64,000 bases of DNA, from contig JAWKLX010000040.1 in NCBI GenBank assembly GCA_041392505.1, positions 22,506-86,505 on the forward strand, given 5' to 3'. The number at the start of each line of letters is the position of its first letter. Position 1 is the first letter of the stretch. This stretch comes from UBA6168 sp041392505 (GTDB lineage: Bacteria; Bacteroidota; Bacteroidia; Chitinophagales; Saprospiraceae). Below, piece after piece: positions 1 through 9,615 of the stretch. Both the position numbers and the translations under genes were made by a program. The notes beneath the pieces are model-generated. The model did not search any database, was not told the origin of the DNA, and worked only from the letters and a program-made list of their open reading frames with translations.

Positions 1-2
1 AT

Positions 3-782
3 GGGGAAGCCCTTGCCAAAATTCATTGCGCATCCTGTCACCAATTTCCAGAGCCGACCTTATTGGACAAAACAAGTTGGGAAAAATACATTTTACCCCG
101 TATGGGATTTATGCTTGGCGTTTTACCAAAGGACAGTGCGGGTAATTCTTTTATCGAACCCATAGCTGAAAAAGAAGCATTTAGCAATCCACTTATTTTT
201 AGAAAAGAATCCAATTTGACTAATGATGAGTGGAAGGCCATTAAAAATTACTTTCTTGAAAATGCGCCAGAAAAATTAGCAGAAAATCCCCACCCAATAA
301 TTAATAAATATTCCAATCAATTTGAAATTAAATACCCTGATTATTTCCTGTCGCCGCCAAGTACCACCTTTGTTAAGATAAAAAATGGGGAATTATATAT
401 TGGGGATGCGCACACTCAAAAATTGTATTTATTTAACCAAGCAATGCATTTGAAAAATGAGGCAAAGACCAGCGAAGCACCCGTTTGGATGAATGAAACA
501 GAAGAAGGTTTTTTGGTTACCAGCATGGGGTCATTTTCACCAACTGATGCAGCCGTGGGACAGGTCGTTTATTTACAAAAAAAACAAAACAGCCAACCGT
601 TTATTTTGGTGGACCGTCTAAAACGCCCCGTTCATACGGAGTTGGCAGACATGGACAATGATGGCCGTTTCGATTTGATTATCAGTGAGTTTGCAAAATG
701 GACGGGCTGTCTGGCCTGGTGGAAAAACGATGGCAAAGGTCATTTTGAGAAACGTATTTTGCGGAATATGCCCACGCCATGA
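3..782 (+). CDS. c-type cytochrome / VCBS-repeat protein, 5' part (partial, frameshifted)
   Basis: The reading frame is open from the first bases, so the gene begins outside the window. A haem-attachment motif CASCH is encoded at 27-41, before the first in-frame ATG at 63. About 150 residues of propeller-like sequence follow, then one FG-GAP/VCBS calcium loop (DMDNDGRFD). Cytochrome plus VCBS proteins of this type are secreted or outer-membrane proteins in Bacteroidota; the substrate is unknown. The frame stops at TGA 780-782 in the middle of a propeller blade and continues in another frame from 779. The most economical reading is one missing base near 776-779. Family call is fairly sure, function is not. 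Confidence 0.72.
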   Translation, partial: GEALAKIHCASCHQFPEPTLLDKTSWEKYILPRMGFMLGVLPKDSAGNSFIEPIAEKEAFSNPLIFRKESNLTNDEWKAIKNYFLENAPEKLAENPHPIINKYSNQFEIKYPDYFLSPPSTTFVKIKNGELYIGDAHTQKLYLFNQAMHLKNEAKTSEAPVWMNETEEGFLVTSMGSFSPTDAAVGQVVYLQKKQNSQPFILVDRLKRPVHTELADMDNDGRFDLIISEFAKWTGCLAWWKNDGKGHFEKRILRNMPTP

Positions 783-1441
783 AGGCTTATGCAAGAGATA
801 TGAATGGCGATAAGTTGTTAGATATAATTGCTTTATTTGGGCAAGGGGATGAGGGTATTTTTATTTATTATAATAATGGTGATGGTACTTTTAATGAAGA
901 AAGACTTTTGCGTTTCCCTCCCAGTTATGGTTCCAGTTATTTTAATTTATTTGACCATAATAATGATGGACATTTAGACATTATTTACACCAATGGCGAC
1001 AATGCCGATTTCCCTCCGATCAACAAACCTTACCACGGCATCCGCATTTTTGAAAATGACGGTAAAAACAATTTTAAGGAAATATTCTTTTACCCACTAC
1101 ATGGAGCATATAATGCCATCCCCGCTGATTTTGATAAAGACGGCGACTTAGACATAGCAGCTATTTCTTTTTTCCCCGATTTTAAAAATACCCCAGAAGA
1201 AGGTTTTATTTATTTAGAAAATAAAGGTAAATGGAAAATGGAAGCATCAACTTTTAACGGAGTTGAAAAAGGCCGTTGGATCGTAATGGATGCGGGCGAT
1301 TTGGATGAAGATGGGGATTTGGATTTAATATTGGGATCATTGGCATTTGAAGTAATCCCTAAAATGGGGTTAGTGGATAAATGGGTGAAAAATGGTTTGC
1401 CGTATATTTTACTGGAAAATAAATTAATCCAAATAAAATGA
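779..1441 (+). CDS. VCBS/FG-GAP repeat protein, 3' part of the preceding gene
   Basis: This frame continues the propeller of the upstream segment without a domain boundary. Its first residues (KAYARDMNGDKLLD) form the next VCBS loop. Three further DxDxDGxxD-type calcium loops are visible: DHNNDGHLD, DFDKDGDLD and DLDEDGDLD. There is no signal peptide, so it is not a stand-alone secreted protein. The ATG overlaps the upstream TGA as ATGA (779-782), which would also allow translational coupling, but a single-base deletion explains the split better. No T9SS C-terminal domain is present at the 3' end. Confidence 0.7.
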   Translation: MKAYARDMNGDKLLDIIALFGQGDEGIFIYYNNGDGTFNEERLLRFPPSYGSSYFNLFDHNNDGHLDIIYTNGDNADFPPINKPYHGIRIFENDGKNNFKEIFFYPLHGAYNAIPADFDKDGDLDIAAISFFPDFKNTPEEGFIYLENKGKWKMEASTFNGVEKGRWIVMDAGDLDEDGDLDLILGSLAFEVIPKMGLVDKWVKNGLPYILLENKLIQIK

Positions 1442-1621
1442 TAAATTAATCCAGCAATAACAATTTACATTCATCTAATATGGTGATAACTATATCATAA
1501 AAAAGTGAGTCATTTCTATTTAAGGTATTTATGCATCCTTAATATAAAAAATAAATTCCCCTAACACCTGCCTGTTAATTTCGCTTAATTATTCAACCCA
1601 TTAATTTTTAAACAATCCATT

Positions 1622-3469
1622 ATGACAAAGAAGTTTTCCCTCTTCCTTGCATTGGCCATAGTATGTGCCAGTGTGAACTCACAAACACTTTTTGATGAGG
1701 AAATCTCCATTCCTGCTGGCTTTGCGCCAACGGAAATTGTGATGCCCCCATCCCCACTAACAACCCAAGTTTTATTTGTCGGTGGCGTGGACTTGGTTCA
1801 AACCACACCAACCTATGGCAATCCTGGCGGCGAAACTGTTGCCAAAGAATGGCACGACTTCATCGGGATGACGCCTGACCAATCAGGACAAAGTATGGGT
1901 TGGGTTTCCGTCAACCACGAGATGATATATGCCGACGACATGCTCGGCGACGGTGGTGGTATGACCGTTTTCCGCATCAAAAGGGCGGCTGACGGTTCTA
2001 TCGAAATCATGGACCAAACTTTGGTCGATGGCCGTTCTGGCAAATTCTTCAACGTTGACTTTGCCAACACCGTTGGTGAAACGGGCATGAACTGTGGCGG
2101 TATTTGCTCTATGGTTGATGGCCGTATCTGGACCGCTGAGGAATGGTTTCAAAGCAGCAACAGTGACATTTACGACAATGGTGGCGGTATACGTGACACT
2201 TCAGATTTCACCGTCACCAATTCTGATATTCCCGGTTGGAACGGCACTACTTTGAAAAGATATCAGAATCTCAACTGGATGACCGAGATCGATCCGCGCA
2301 ACGCTAAAGCTGTCCGCAAACAGTATAACTGGGGACGCCAGCCTTTTGAAGGTGGTGCTGTTGAACCGGGCAACCAGATCGTTTACCTTGGGCCAGACGA
2401 CACCCCCGGTTTTTTCGGTATGTTCGTAGCCAATACGCCAGGCGACTTCAACAGAGGTACTTTGTTTGCTTATAAGCATGACAAGCAGGGATGGCCATGG
2501 GTGCCCATTTGGGAAGATGGTTCCATGTTGGATATAAAAAACGTGACAGTTTCAAAAGGTGCTACGATGTTCAACCGCATTGAGTGGGTGACAATCAACC
2601 CTGAAAACAACTTCGTTTATTTCACCGAAACGGGCCGTGACAACCCAGGTAATGCTTGGTCTGACGACAATGCCAATGGTGGCGTACATCACCCAGCGCA
2701 CATTGCCCGTGCCCAAGCACAAGGCTTGTCTTCACCCAATGACCCAGCTTATTGGGACTACTACGGCCGGGTGTGGGAGTACAACCCAACCAACGGCCAG
2801 ACCCGTGTTTACCTTGAAGGCGGCCCTTATTTCGCTGACAGTCCAACGGAAGCGGACTACCCTAAAAAGGCGCTTTCCAACCCCGATGGACTTAGCACCA
2901 TGATGATTGACGGCAAACCATTCCTCGTAATTCAGGAAGATTTGAATGGCTCATCAAAAGGCCGGGTACCTGCTGGTATCAGCAACCGTTTGTGCGAAGT
3001 TTACTTGTTGGATTTAGCTATCCAGAACCCGACTTTGGATGATCTGATTCGCTTGACAGCAGTACCTGCCGGAGCAGAGGTGACTGGCGCTATCCAAACT
3101 GCTGACCGCAAGTCTTTGTTGGTCAACGTGCAGCACCCAAGCACCAGCAACCCATTTCCTTACAACCACTCCCTGACAGTAGCAATCAACGGATTTGACA
3201 ACGTTTCTTATGATAATTTCAGGAACGATAACCCGTTCGATGTAAGCTTTAAAACTACTTCTGGCGATTCTTCTTTCTCCGTTTACCCGAACCCAACGAC
3301 CCGTACGGTTTTCATGAACCAAGTCACCGATGTGGCGCTTTATGATGCCAGTGGCAAGCGTGTTTTGGTAAAACGCAACACTAATGAATTGGACGTTTCT
3401 TTGCTCATACCAGGTATTTATTTCGTAAAAAATTCCGATGGTGAGACATTGAAATTATCTATCCAATAA
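1622..3469 (+). CDS. PhoX-like (DUF839) phosphatase with T9SS sorting domain
   Basis: 615 residues. A Sec signal peptide (about 1-20) has no twin arginine. The body matches the PhoX/DUF839 fold: VNHEM near residue 97 and the segment NCGGICSMVDGRIWTAEE, which resembles the NCaGG...W.T.EE signature of PhoX phosphatases, where the Cys and Glu are functional. From about residue 550, VYPNPT...LYDASGKRV...GIYFVK is a type A T9SS C-terminal sorting domain, so the enzyme should be secreted or surface-anchored through the Por system. Likely role: release of phosphate from organic phosphoesters. The start is the ATG before the signal peptide; 180 bp of AT-rich leader precede it. Catalytic activity is inferred from family resemblance only. 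Confidence 0.8.
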   Translation: MTKKFSLFLALAIVCASVNSQTLFDEEISIPAGFAPTEIVMPPSPLTTQVLFVGGVDLVQTTPTYGNPGGETVAKEWHDFIGMTPDQSGQSMGWVSVNHEMIYADDMLGDGGGMTVFRIKRAADGSIEIMDQTLVDGRSGKFFNVDFANTVGETGMNCGGICSMVDGRIWTAEEWFQSSNSDIYDNGGGIRDTSDFTVTNSDIPGWNGTTLKRYQNLNWMTEIDPRNAKAVRKQYNWGRQPFEGGAVEPGNQIVYLGPDDTPGFFGMFVANTPGDFNRGTLFAYKHDKQGWPWVPIWEDGSMLDIKNVTVSKGATMFNRIEWVTINPENNFVYFTETGRDNPGNAWSDDNANGGVHHPAHIARAQAQGLSSPNDPAYWDYYGRVWEYNPTNGQTRVYLEGGPYFADSPTEADYPKKALSNPDGLSTMMIDGKPFLVIQEDLNGSSKGRVPAGISNRLCEVYLLDLAIQNPTLDDLIRLTAVPAGAEVTGAIQTADRKSLLVNVQHPSTSNPFPYNHSLTVAINGFDNVSYDNFRNDNPFDVSFKTTSGDSSFSVYPNPTTRTVFMNQVTDVALYDASGKRVLVKRNTNELDVSLLIPGIYFVKNSDGETLKLSIQ

Positions 3470-3480
3470 ATTAATTTTTA

Positions 3481-3557
3481 ATGGTAAGCGGTGAATGGTA
3501 AATGGTGAATAATTCCACCATTTATTATTCACCATTTACCATTCACCTCTCACCATT
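3481..3557. repeat. Heptamer-word inverted repeat (locus L1)
   Basis: The spacer between the PhoX-like gene and the peroxidase gene is almost wholly a fold-back array. Arms 3490-3513 and 3524-3547 are perfectly complementary over 24 nt around a 10-nt loop, and pairing continues imperfectly to 3481 and 3556. The left arm is built of 7-nt words (GGTGAAT, GGTAAAT, GGTGAAT) and the right arm of their complements (ATTCACC, ATTTACC, ATTCACC). There is no U-tract, so it is not a standard terminator. It ends 9 nt before the next ATG. Confidence 0.9.
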
Positions 3558-3565
3558 AATCAACT

Positions 3566-5515
3566 ATGAACAGGAAAATATTTTTAGCGACATTCTTTTT
3601 TATTTCCCTTTTTTCTTTTTTAGGTTTTCAGGAAAATGAAGCGACGTTGGCTTTAGAAAAAACTAATAAGCAATTTAATTTAGATTTAACGGAAATTGAT
3701 TTATCAGTAAATAAATTATTATTGGCAGCAGAAAATTTAACTGAAAAAGAATCTTCCATTGCCGCTCTCCAAAATGCCATTGAAGACACTCGATTAAAAT
3801 ATAAAAAAACCGAATTTTTATTAGCCTATTTTGACCCGTATAATACCAAAAAAAAAATCAATGGAGCGCCCCTACCATCAGTCGAACCCAACGTACCAGA
3901 AGTGGTTGTGATCGAACCTTCGGGGCTTCAGGTTTTGGACGAAATGATTTTCGGAGAAACTGTTTTTGAAAATAAAAAAGCAATAATTGAATTAGTCAAA
4001 AAATTTAAAAAAGATTTTTCAGAAGCACGTATTTTCCAATCCCGAATTGAAATGGAACACCGCCATGTGTTCGAAGCCATGCGGCAAGAATTGGTGAGGA
4101 TTTTCACGTTGGGCGTTACTGGCTTTGACACGCCGGGCTCAGCAAATGCAATAGCGGAGGCAAAAAAATCATTGGAAGGCGTATATGCAGCACTAAATAA
4201 TTACATGCCATTAATTGAGGAAAAAAGCCGGGGACTGGCTATTGTCATGGATGCCCGGATGGAAGCGACTTTACAATATTTAAATGTCAATATTGATTTT
4301 GAAACATTTGACCGACTCGATTTTTTAATGAACCATATCGAACCGCAATATGAGATTTTACTGACCTTGCACGGGCAATTGGGAATTGAATTTTTTGAGG
4401 AGGTAGACACCCGCCAACAAGCGGTTAATTATCATGCAAAAAGCATTTTTTCTAATAATTTTTTAAATGCAGGTTATTATGCGAATTTGGATTTAAATAA
4501 TCCACTTATTGATAAAAGAATTGAATTAGGTAAAATATTATTTTTCGATCCTATTTTATCCAACAATATAGAACGGTCCTGCGCTTCCTGTCACCAGCCT
4601 GAAAAAGCATTTACCGATGGGCAGAAAAAAAGCATTGCCACTGATCGTCAAGGAAATGTTGGGCGCAACTCCCCCACCCTTTTAAATTGTGTTTTTTCGG
4701 ATAAATATTTTCTGGACATTCGAGAGTCACGCTTGGACAGACAGATGTTGCATGTAGTAAAAAGCGATAAAGAATTTTCTACCGACTATACGGAAATCAT
4801 AAAAAAATTAAATGAAAGCAAAGCATATAAATCACTTTTTTCCGACGCCTATCCAGACAATCCAAACTATTTAATTTCTACTTATACCATTTCGGATGCA
4901 CTTTCTTCTTATGTTGCCAGCCTCACTTCTTTTGACAGTCCCTTCGATGATTATGTAACCGGAAGAACAAGTTTCATCGATCCTGCCGTCAAACGAGGAT
5001 TTAATTTATTCATGGGAAAGGCTGCTTGTGGGACTTGCCATTTTGCCCCCGTATTCAATGGCACAGTGCCTCCTTTGTATGATGAATCAGAATCGGAAGT
5101 CTTGGGTATCCCCACCACCCCCGACACGATGAACGTCGAAATGGACCAAGACTTGGGCCGCTATGCCAGTGGCCTACCGCGGGACAAGGCCGAATTTTAT
5201 AAAACCTCTTTTAAGACCGTTACCGTCCGCAATGTTGCCTTGACCGCCCCTTATATGCACAACGGCGTTTATGAATCGTTGGAACAAGTGGTTGACTTTT
5301 ACAACCGCGGCGGCGGTGTTGGCTTGGGATTGGAAGTGCCACACCAGACACTACCTTTCGATCATTTGTCGCTAACCCCAGAGGAACAAGCTGATATTGT
5401 GGCGTTTATGAAATCATTGACGGGAGACATGTCCAAATTTGACACCCCTGAAAAATTGCCTGTTTTTGAAAATAACCCTACTTGGAATAAGCGGAAAATC
5501 GGTGGTGAATATTAA
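3566..5515 (+). CDS. Di-haem cytochrome c peroxidase with N-terminal imelysin-like helical domain
   Basis: 649 residues with a hydrophobic signal segment (about 4-20). Residues 30-310 are helical and recall imelysin-like domains fused to peroxidases in Bacteroidota, with the segment PSGLQVLDEMIFG where imelysins usually have a GxHxxE motif; the His is Gln here. From about 310 the CCP/MauG domain follows, with haem sites CASCH at residues 339-343 and CGTCH at 488-492 and the C-terminal LTAPYMHNG segment that carries a possible distal ligand Met/His. Expected periplasmic, reducing peroxide or oxidising a partner. It may be co-transcribed with the PhoX-like gene through the hairpin spacer. Peroxidase assignment is firm; the role of the N-terminal domain is inferred. 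Confidence 0.85.
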   Translation: MNRKIFLATFFFISLFSFLGFQENEATLALEKTNKQFNLDLTEIDLSVNKLLLAAENLTEKESSIAALQNAIEDTRLKYKKTEFLLAYFDPYNTKKKINGAPLPSVEPNVPEVVVIEPSGLQVLDEMIFGETVFENKKAIIELVKKFKKDFSEARIFQSRIEMEHRHVFEAMRQELVRIFTLGVTGFDTPGSANAIAEAKKSLEGVYAALNNYMPLIEEKSRGLAIVMDARMEATLQYLNVNIDFETFDRLDFLMNHIEPQYEILLTLHGQLGIEFFEEVDTRQQAVNYHAKSIFSNNFLNAGYYANLDLNNPLIDKRIELGKILFFDPILSNNIERSCASCHQPEKAFTDGQKKSIATDRQGNVGRNSPTLLNCVFSDKYFLDIRESRLDRQMLHVVKSDKEFSTDYTEIIKKLNESKAYKSLFSDAYPDNPNYLISTYTISDALSSYVASLTSFDSPFDDYVTGRTSFIDPAVKRGFNLFMGKAACGTCHFAPVFNGTVPPLYDESESEVLGIPTTPDTMNVEMDQDLGRYASGLPRDKAEFYKTSFKTVTVRNVALTAPYMHNGVYESLEQVVDFYNRGGGVGLGLEVPHQTLPFDHLSLTPEEQADIVAFMKSLTGDMSKFDTPEKLPVFENNPTWNKRKIGGEY

Positions 5516-5554
5516 ATAATTCATGTTACGCAAAGAGTCAATAAACACTCGATC

Positions 5555-5713
5555 ATGCGGGCCGAATAAACGTTCGGGCATTTACCATGAATCTGCTCGG
5601 CCCTCCAAGGGTTTTAAAGGGCGGCGTCGGTTCCGTGAACCGACGCCGCCCTTTAAAACCCTTGGAGGAGCACGTTGGGGTGTTTGAAAATGCGAAGGAC
5701 ATGCTGCTCCGCA
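5555..5713. repeat. Palindromic interspersed repeat, copy A
   Basis: The 380-bp spacer 5516-5896 holds no gene. Its core is a perfect inverted repeat, arms 5602-5633 and 5637-5668 (32 nt each) around the loop CGT. The left flank from ATGCGGGCCGAAT (5555) matches copy C at 33848-33903 (reverse orientation) in about 44 of 56 positions. The right flank GCACGTTGG (5670) to ATGCTGCTCCGCA (5701) matches copy B at 9221-9264. The outer ends are roughly inverted (TGCGGG... / ...CCGCA), as in non-autonomous mobile elements or REP-type units. No U-tract follows the stem. Confidence 0.75.
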
Positions 5714-5896
5714 CTTCGAAGGATTTATTAATTTTCAATTTGTGGAGCTCTACTCCTTTGAGATAAAATGCATTGATTATCATTAGTAAATATTTGGGAT
5801 TCATTTTGTCGGACAAATAAATCCTTTCTGCTTCCAGACTAAGGAAATTGGGTTAGGTTCTTACCTTTCCACTTTATTCACCAATCCAATTTTTTC

Positions 5897-6544
5897 ATGT
5901 TCAACGAACCAGGCGACAAGCGATCTTTCCCAATCAAATTATTTGGCTACATGCGGGTTTTGGAACAGGAGGACCACCTGATTCCCAAAACGAGGAAGCT
6001 GCAATTAAAAGAATTAGCTGATTTTATTTCGGAAAGGAAGGAAAAAGGGAAAACACCCAAAATCATGGTCATCTGCACCCATAATTCCCGGCGCAGCCAA
6101 ATGGCGCAGTTGTGGTTAAAAGTGGCCGCCGCCAGTTATGGTATCGGAAAATTACGGGTGTTTTCCGGGGGCACAGAAGCGACCGCTTTCCATCCAAATG
6201 CCGTAGCCGCCCTGAAATATGCGGGGCTGCCCTTGGAGCAAACGACAGAGGGGGACAACCCATTTTACGAATGTGAAATTGGAAATGGCGGGGATGTATT
6301 GGTCATGTTTTCCAAAAAATATGACGACCCAAGAAACCCCAAAAAAGGCTTTGCGGCAGTGATGGTCTGCAACGAAGCCGATGAAGCTTGTCCAGTCGTC
6401 GTAGGTGCCAAAGCCCGGTTTTCTATTTCTTATGACGACCCAAAAAAATTTGACGGGACGCCGGAAGAAGCTGCGGCCTACCAAGAGCGGTGCCGGCAAA
6501 TTGCCCGAGAGATGTTTTATGTAATACGGAATGCTGTTGAATGA
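5897..6544 (+). CDS. Low-molecular-weight protein-tyrosine-phosphatase / ArsC-like protein
   Basis: 215 residues. The P-loop CTHNSRR (C60 to R66, CX5R) follows a beta strand (KIMVI), as in the LMW-PTP and thioredoxin-coupled arsenate reductase superfamily. A later SYDDPKKF segment could supply the general-acid Asp. The protein is longer than classical LMW-PTPs (about 150 residues) because of about 50 extra N-terminal residues and an insert near 110-140. It stands alone, with the interspersed repeat upstream and a convergent FabG-type gene downstream, and no ars genes nearby, so arsenate reduction is not supported by context. Substrate unknown; cytoplasmic. Confidence 0.75.
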   Translation: MFNEPGDKRSFPIKLFGYMRVLEQEDHLIPKTRKLQLKELADFISERKEKGKTPKIMVICTHNSRRSQMAQLWLKVAAASYGIGKLRVFSGGTEATAFHPNAVAALKYAGLPLEQTTEGDNPFYECEIGNGGDVLVMFSKKYDDPRNPKKGFAAVMVCNEADEACPVVVGAKARFSISYDDPKKFDGTPEEAAAYQERCRQIAREMFYVIRNAVE

Positions 6545-6695
6545 TGAAAGGCAGGAATTATCAATTATTTTTTTTATAAAGCTTTATAAAAGTCCTGGAG
6601 GGACTCGATCGCATATATAGCATTATTCTTTTCTATTTATTTCGAAATTATTTTCAAGGCTAACCCAATTATTAAAACTACGATTCTAATTTAAT

Positions 6696-7433
6696 TTAAA
6701 TAGCGACCCCGCCATCCACACTAATCGTTGTTCCAGTAATGAAAGAAGCATCATCTGAAGCAAGAAAGCAATATAGATTCGCCACCTCTGCCGGTTCGCC
6801 CAATCGGCCCAGTGGGGATTTATTTCGGAATTGATCCAATACTTTATCAGGGATGGTAGCCATCATTTCTGTATTGATAAAACCTGGCGCTACAGCATTA
6901 ACCGTGATATTATCCCGGCCAAATTCTTTTGCCCACACTTTGGTCATGCCAATGACTCCTGCTTTGGTAGCGACGTAATTAGTTTGCCCAAAATTTCCTT
7001 GAATTCCCACCACGGAAGAAGCATTAATGATCCGACCGTATTTATTTTCAGCCATATAAGGGTATACCGCTTTGGTACAATAAAATACCCCATTTAAATT
7101 GACGGCAATTACTTGCTGCCACTGCTCCTCGGTAATTTTTTTCAAAGTAGCATCTTTGGTTATGCCCGCATTATTAATAAGAATATCAATTTTTCCAAAA
7201 TCAGTTACAACTGCCAAAGCAGCAGTTTGAACTGCAGCAAAATCAGTGGTATCGACTTTGTAAAACTTCAAATCGGCTGTCGGATAATTCGCTATTAACG
7301 CTTTTCCTTTATTTTCATCAATATCCCATACTGCCACTTTGGCCCCTTCTGCTAAAAATTTTTCCACGATTGCCTTGCCAATTCCCTGACTTCCTCCCGT
7401 TACGATGGCAATTTTATTTTTTAGTTTTTCCAT
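6696..7433 (-). CDS. SDR-family 3-oxoacyl-ACP / acetoacetyl-CoA reductase (FabG/PhaB type)
   Basis: 245 residues, the usual FabG length. The cofactor loop TGGSQGIG is at residues 12-19, NNAG at 87-90, and the catalytic Ser140, Tyr153 and Lys157 (YVATK) are all in place. The C-terminal DGGVAI end is typical. This class reduces 3-oxoacyl-ACP or acetoacetyl-CoA with NADPH. A second, equally canonical FabG lies at 47946-48695, so this copy may serve polyhydroxyalkanoate or degradation chemistry rather than core fatty-acid synthesis; that split is inference. It is monocistronic, convergent with the phosphatase gene. Confidence 0.85.
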   Translation of the reverse strand: MEKLKNKIAIVTGGSQGIGKAIVEKFLAEGAKVAVWDIDENKGKALIANYPTADLKFYKVDTTDFAAVQTAALAVVTDFGKIDILINNAGITKDATLKKITEEQWQQVIAVNLNGVFYCTKAVYPYMAENKYGRIINASSVVGIQGNFGQTNYVATKAGVIGMTKVWAKEFGRDNITVNAVAPGFINTEMMATIPDKVLDQFRNKSPLGRLGEPAEVANLYCFLASDDASFITGTTISVDGGVAI

Positions 7434-7661
7434 GATTTACAAATTATATGATTTGTTATTTTTTTTACGGTGAGATTGATCTTCCAAAAGATTTTTTGAA
7501 AGTAATATAAAGGTATAGCTCGCCAATGCATTTGGAAGGAAGGAATAGATAAACAGAGGTATGGACTTAAACTTTAAAACCTTGTATCATTTTTATAAAA
7601 ACCAATTAATCAACTACTTACAAAGAAAACATTCAACCCAGACCATTTAATTACAACTTAT

Positions 7662-9056
7662 TCAAAAAAAGGATTTCCCTAAAAGGCTGTCTTGCTGCAA
7701 CCAATTTTTCAGCGCATTTTGACCACTTTTATTGTCACTGTATTTCTCCATACTTTGCTGTATATGATTTAACAATTCTTCCTTTAAAATATCGCCTTCT
7801 TGGTACAGCGCAATTTTATCCAGTAAAAACATGATGGGCCGAAAATCGGGCCGTGATTGAAACTTTTCTTCTCGTTCAATCAATTTATATTTATGAATTA
7901 CTTGTGAAATAAGCCGATAATTTGTCGACGCTAATAACGTTTCGAGGTAGGCAGAAAAAAAGCGGTACCAACGGTATTGGAGAATCTCTTTTTCATAGGC
8001 CAATAAATAATTTTCCGCATAGCTCTTGGCGTTTTTTACCAAACCCGTTTTTAAAAGGCAATTAATATAATAAGCTACATACCCAATTTTAGCGTGGTAA
8101 TTTTTGGTTGACTTAAAGGCCGCCCCAGCCGATTTCATATTTTCCAAAGCCTCCTCATACCGTTCCATTTTAATTAATACGCCATTTAAATTATTGATAT
8201 AAGTCAGGTAGTCATGGTTTTTTTCCCGTATCGATAAATAGCCATAATAAACCGCTTTATCATATTCTTTCATTTTTGAATGAAGGGCAACCCGGTTGTC
8301 GTAATAATTTAATAATAATCTTTTAGAATAATTTTTTCCTTTTTTAAATTCTTTATCCAACATTTCAAATTGTCCCAATAATAGGTCTGGTTTCCCATAA
8401 TTAAAACTAATAAAAGTCAATCGAACCAAGGCCATGTAGCGGTTGTAGCCATCCAATTGTTCATCGTAAAAAACACTCGTCAGCCACCGTTCCCATTGGA
8501 TAGATTCCGTTGTATTCTCTGAGTATTGCAACATAATATCCCGGGTAGCTTGGTGCAATTGATCGTTGACCATCAACGAGCGGACATATTCTTTTTCATA
8601 TTGGTTAATAAAATCGTCAACAATAACATGGTCGGAATACCGCAGCCGGATCAACAAAAAATGGCGGTAGAGTTTCGCCAGTTGATAAAATTTTACAAAA
8701 TTATAGGTTGGGTGCTGATAGGTCCGGATCGCCTTTAGCAACTGTTTTTCCTGCGCTTCTTCGATCATGTCCAAGTTGATTTTTCTTTCAATTTCGCCCA
8801 TCCATTCAAATTGTTCATCCACATCTATTTCTTTTAGCCGTTTGCTGATCCAGTTTTTCAGGTTGGAATATTTACGCTTGTCAATCTCGGTATCGTAGGG
8901 CAGGAAACCTTTGACCCGCTCGCAATTCTCATGCACTTTTTCCAAAATAGTCAATTTCGCCTGATCATCCAGATTTTGCACTGAAAGCAGGTACATAGTT
9001 TCATGCGGAAGCAGCTTGTCCGCAAAATTTGTAAAGATTTGAAGTTTAGGCTTCAT
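7662..9056 (-). CDS. Uncharacterised 464-residue helical (TPR-like) protein
   Basis: Not recognised. The sequence is almost all amphipathic helix with many Tyr, Lys and Glu and without a signal peptide or membrane segment, so it should be cytoplasmic. Helix pairs such as YDKAVYYGYLSIREKN and YEEALENMKSAGAAF around residues 265-315 look like degenerate tetratricopeptide repeats. The N-terminal 170 residues (LLPHETMYLLSVQNLDD...) show no known motif. Such long TPR-like orphans occur in Saprospiria, but no function can be assigned. It stands alone; the divergent spacer upstream holds interspersed repeat copy B. Confidence 0.65.
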   Translation of the reverse strand: MKPKLQIFTNFADKLLPHETMYLLSVQNLDDQAKLTILEKVHENCERVKGFLPYDTEIDKRKYSNLKNWISKRLKEIDVDEQFEWMGEIERKINLDMIEEAQEKQLLKAIRTYQHPTYNFVKFYQLAKLYRHFLLIRLRYSDHVIVDDFINQYEKEYVRSLMVNDQLHQATRDIMLQYSENTTESIQWERWLTSVFYDEQLDGYNRYMALVRLTFISFNYGKPDLLLGQFEMLDKEFKKGKNYSKRLLLNYYDNRVALHSKMKEYDKAVYYGYLSIREKNHDYLTYINNLNGVLIKMERYEEALENMKSAGAAFKSTKNYHAKIGYVAYYINCLLKTGLVKNAKSYAENYLLAYEKEILQYRWYRFFSAYLETLLASTNYRLISQVIHKYKLIEREEKFQSRPDFRPIMFLLDKIALYQEGDILKEELLNHIQQSMEKYSDNKSGQNALKNWLQQDSLLGKSFF

Positions 9057-9110
9057 GCTTGATTGTACTGAAAACCCAATTTAGAAAAACATGATAGATC
9101 AGATTTATCA

Positions 9111-9264
9111 ATGCGAGCAGGATAAGATGCGTTTCAAACCATCTTACCGAAGTGCTTCAAAGGGATTTTAAGGGGGAAACGGATTGAAAATCCGTTTCCC
9201 CCCTTAAAATCCCCTTAGGGGCACGTTGGAACGTTGTAAGAAGATAAAGTGATGCTGCCCCGCA
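9111..9264. repeat. Palindromic interspersed repeat, copy B
   Basis: Sits in the 472-bp divergent spacer 9057-9528, which has no gene. The central stem pairs about 9159-9185 with 9190-9216 (AAACGGATT / AATCCGTTT core, long G and C runs differing by one base). The right flank GGGGCACGTTGGAACGTT...ATGCTGCCCCGCAT repeats that of copy A with small changes. The left end ATGCGAGCAGGAT is nearly the inverse of the right end (ATGCGGGGCAGCAT on the minus strand), so the unit has terminal inverted repeats. Confidence 0.72.
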
Positions 9265-9615
9265 TTATATAAATTCAGTTTTGTCCTATGCACAGACTAA
9301 AAACCCAATTTAGAATTTAAGTCAACCCTTTAATTTCATAAAGACTAAAAAACATCAACTTATTCTAAATCATTGTTAAACAGCATTTTAAAAACACAAT
9401 CAGCGCAAAGAAAATAATTATTCACAGATATTGGCAATTTTTCGATTTTAAGTCAACACTCCTTGAGATTTAAAAAATAAACCAAAGGTGACTTTGAGCA
9501 ATATTCAGCTACTAATATTGCAGCACCATTGAAATTCAAAAATAAATTTGGCACATACCTAATTATTGCAGTTTTATTTGGTTTTCAATTTTGGAATAGT
9601 AAAAAACATAGCGGA

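Noticed and set aside
9529..9615. TTG start extending the alpha/beta hydrolase upstream
   Set aside because: The added residues are not conserved-looking and the ATG at 9616 gives a proper export signal.
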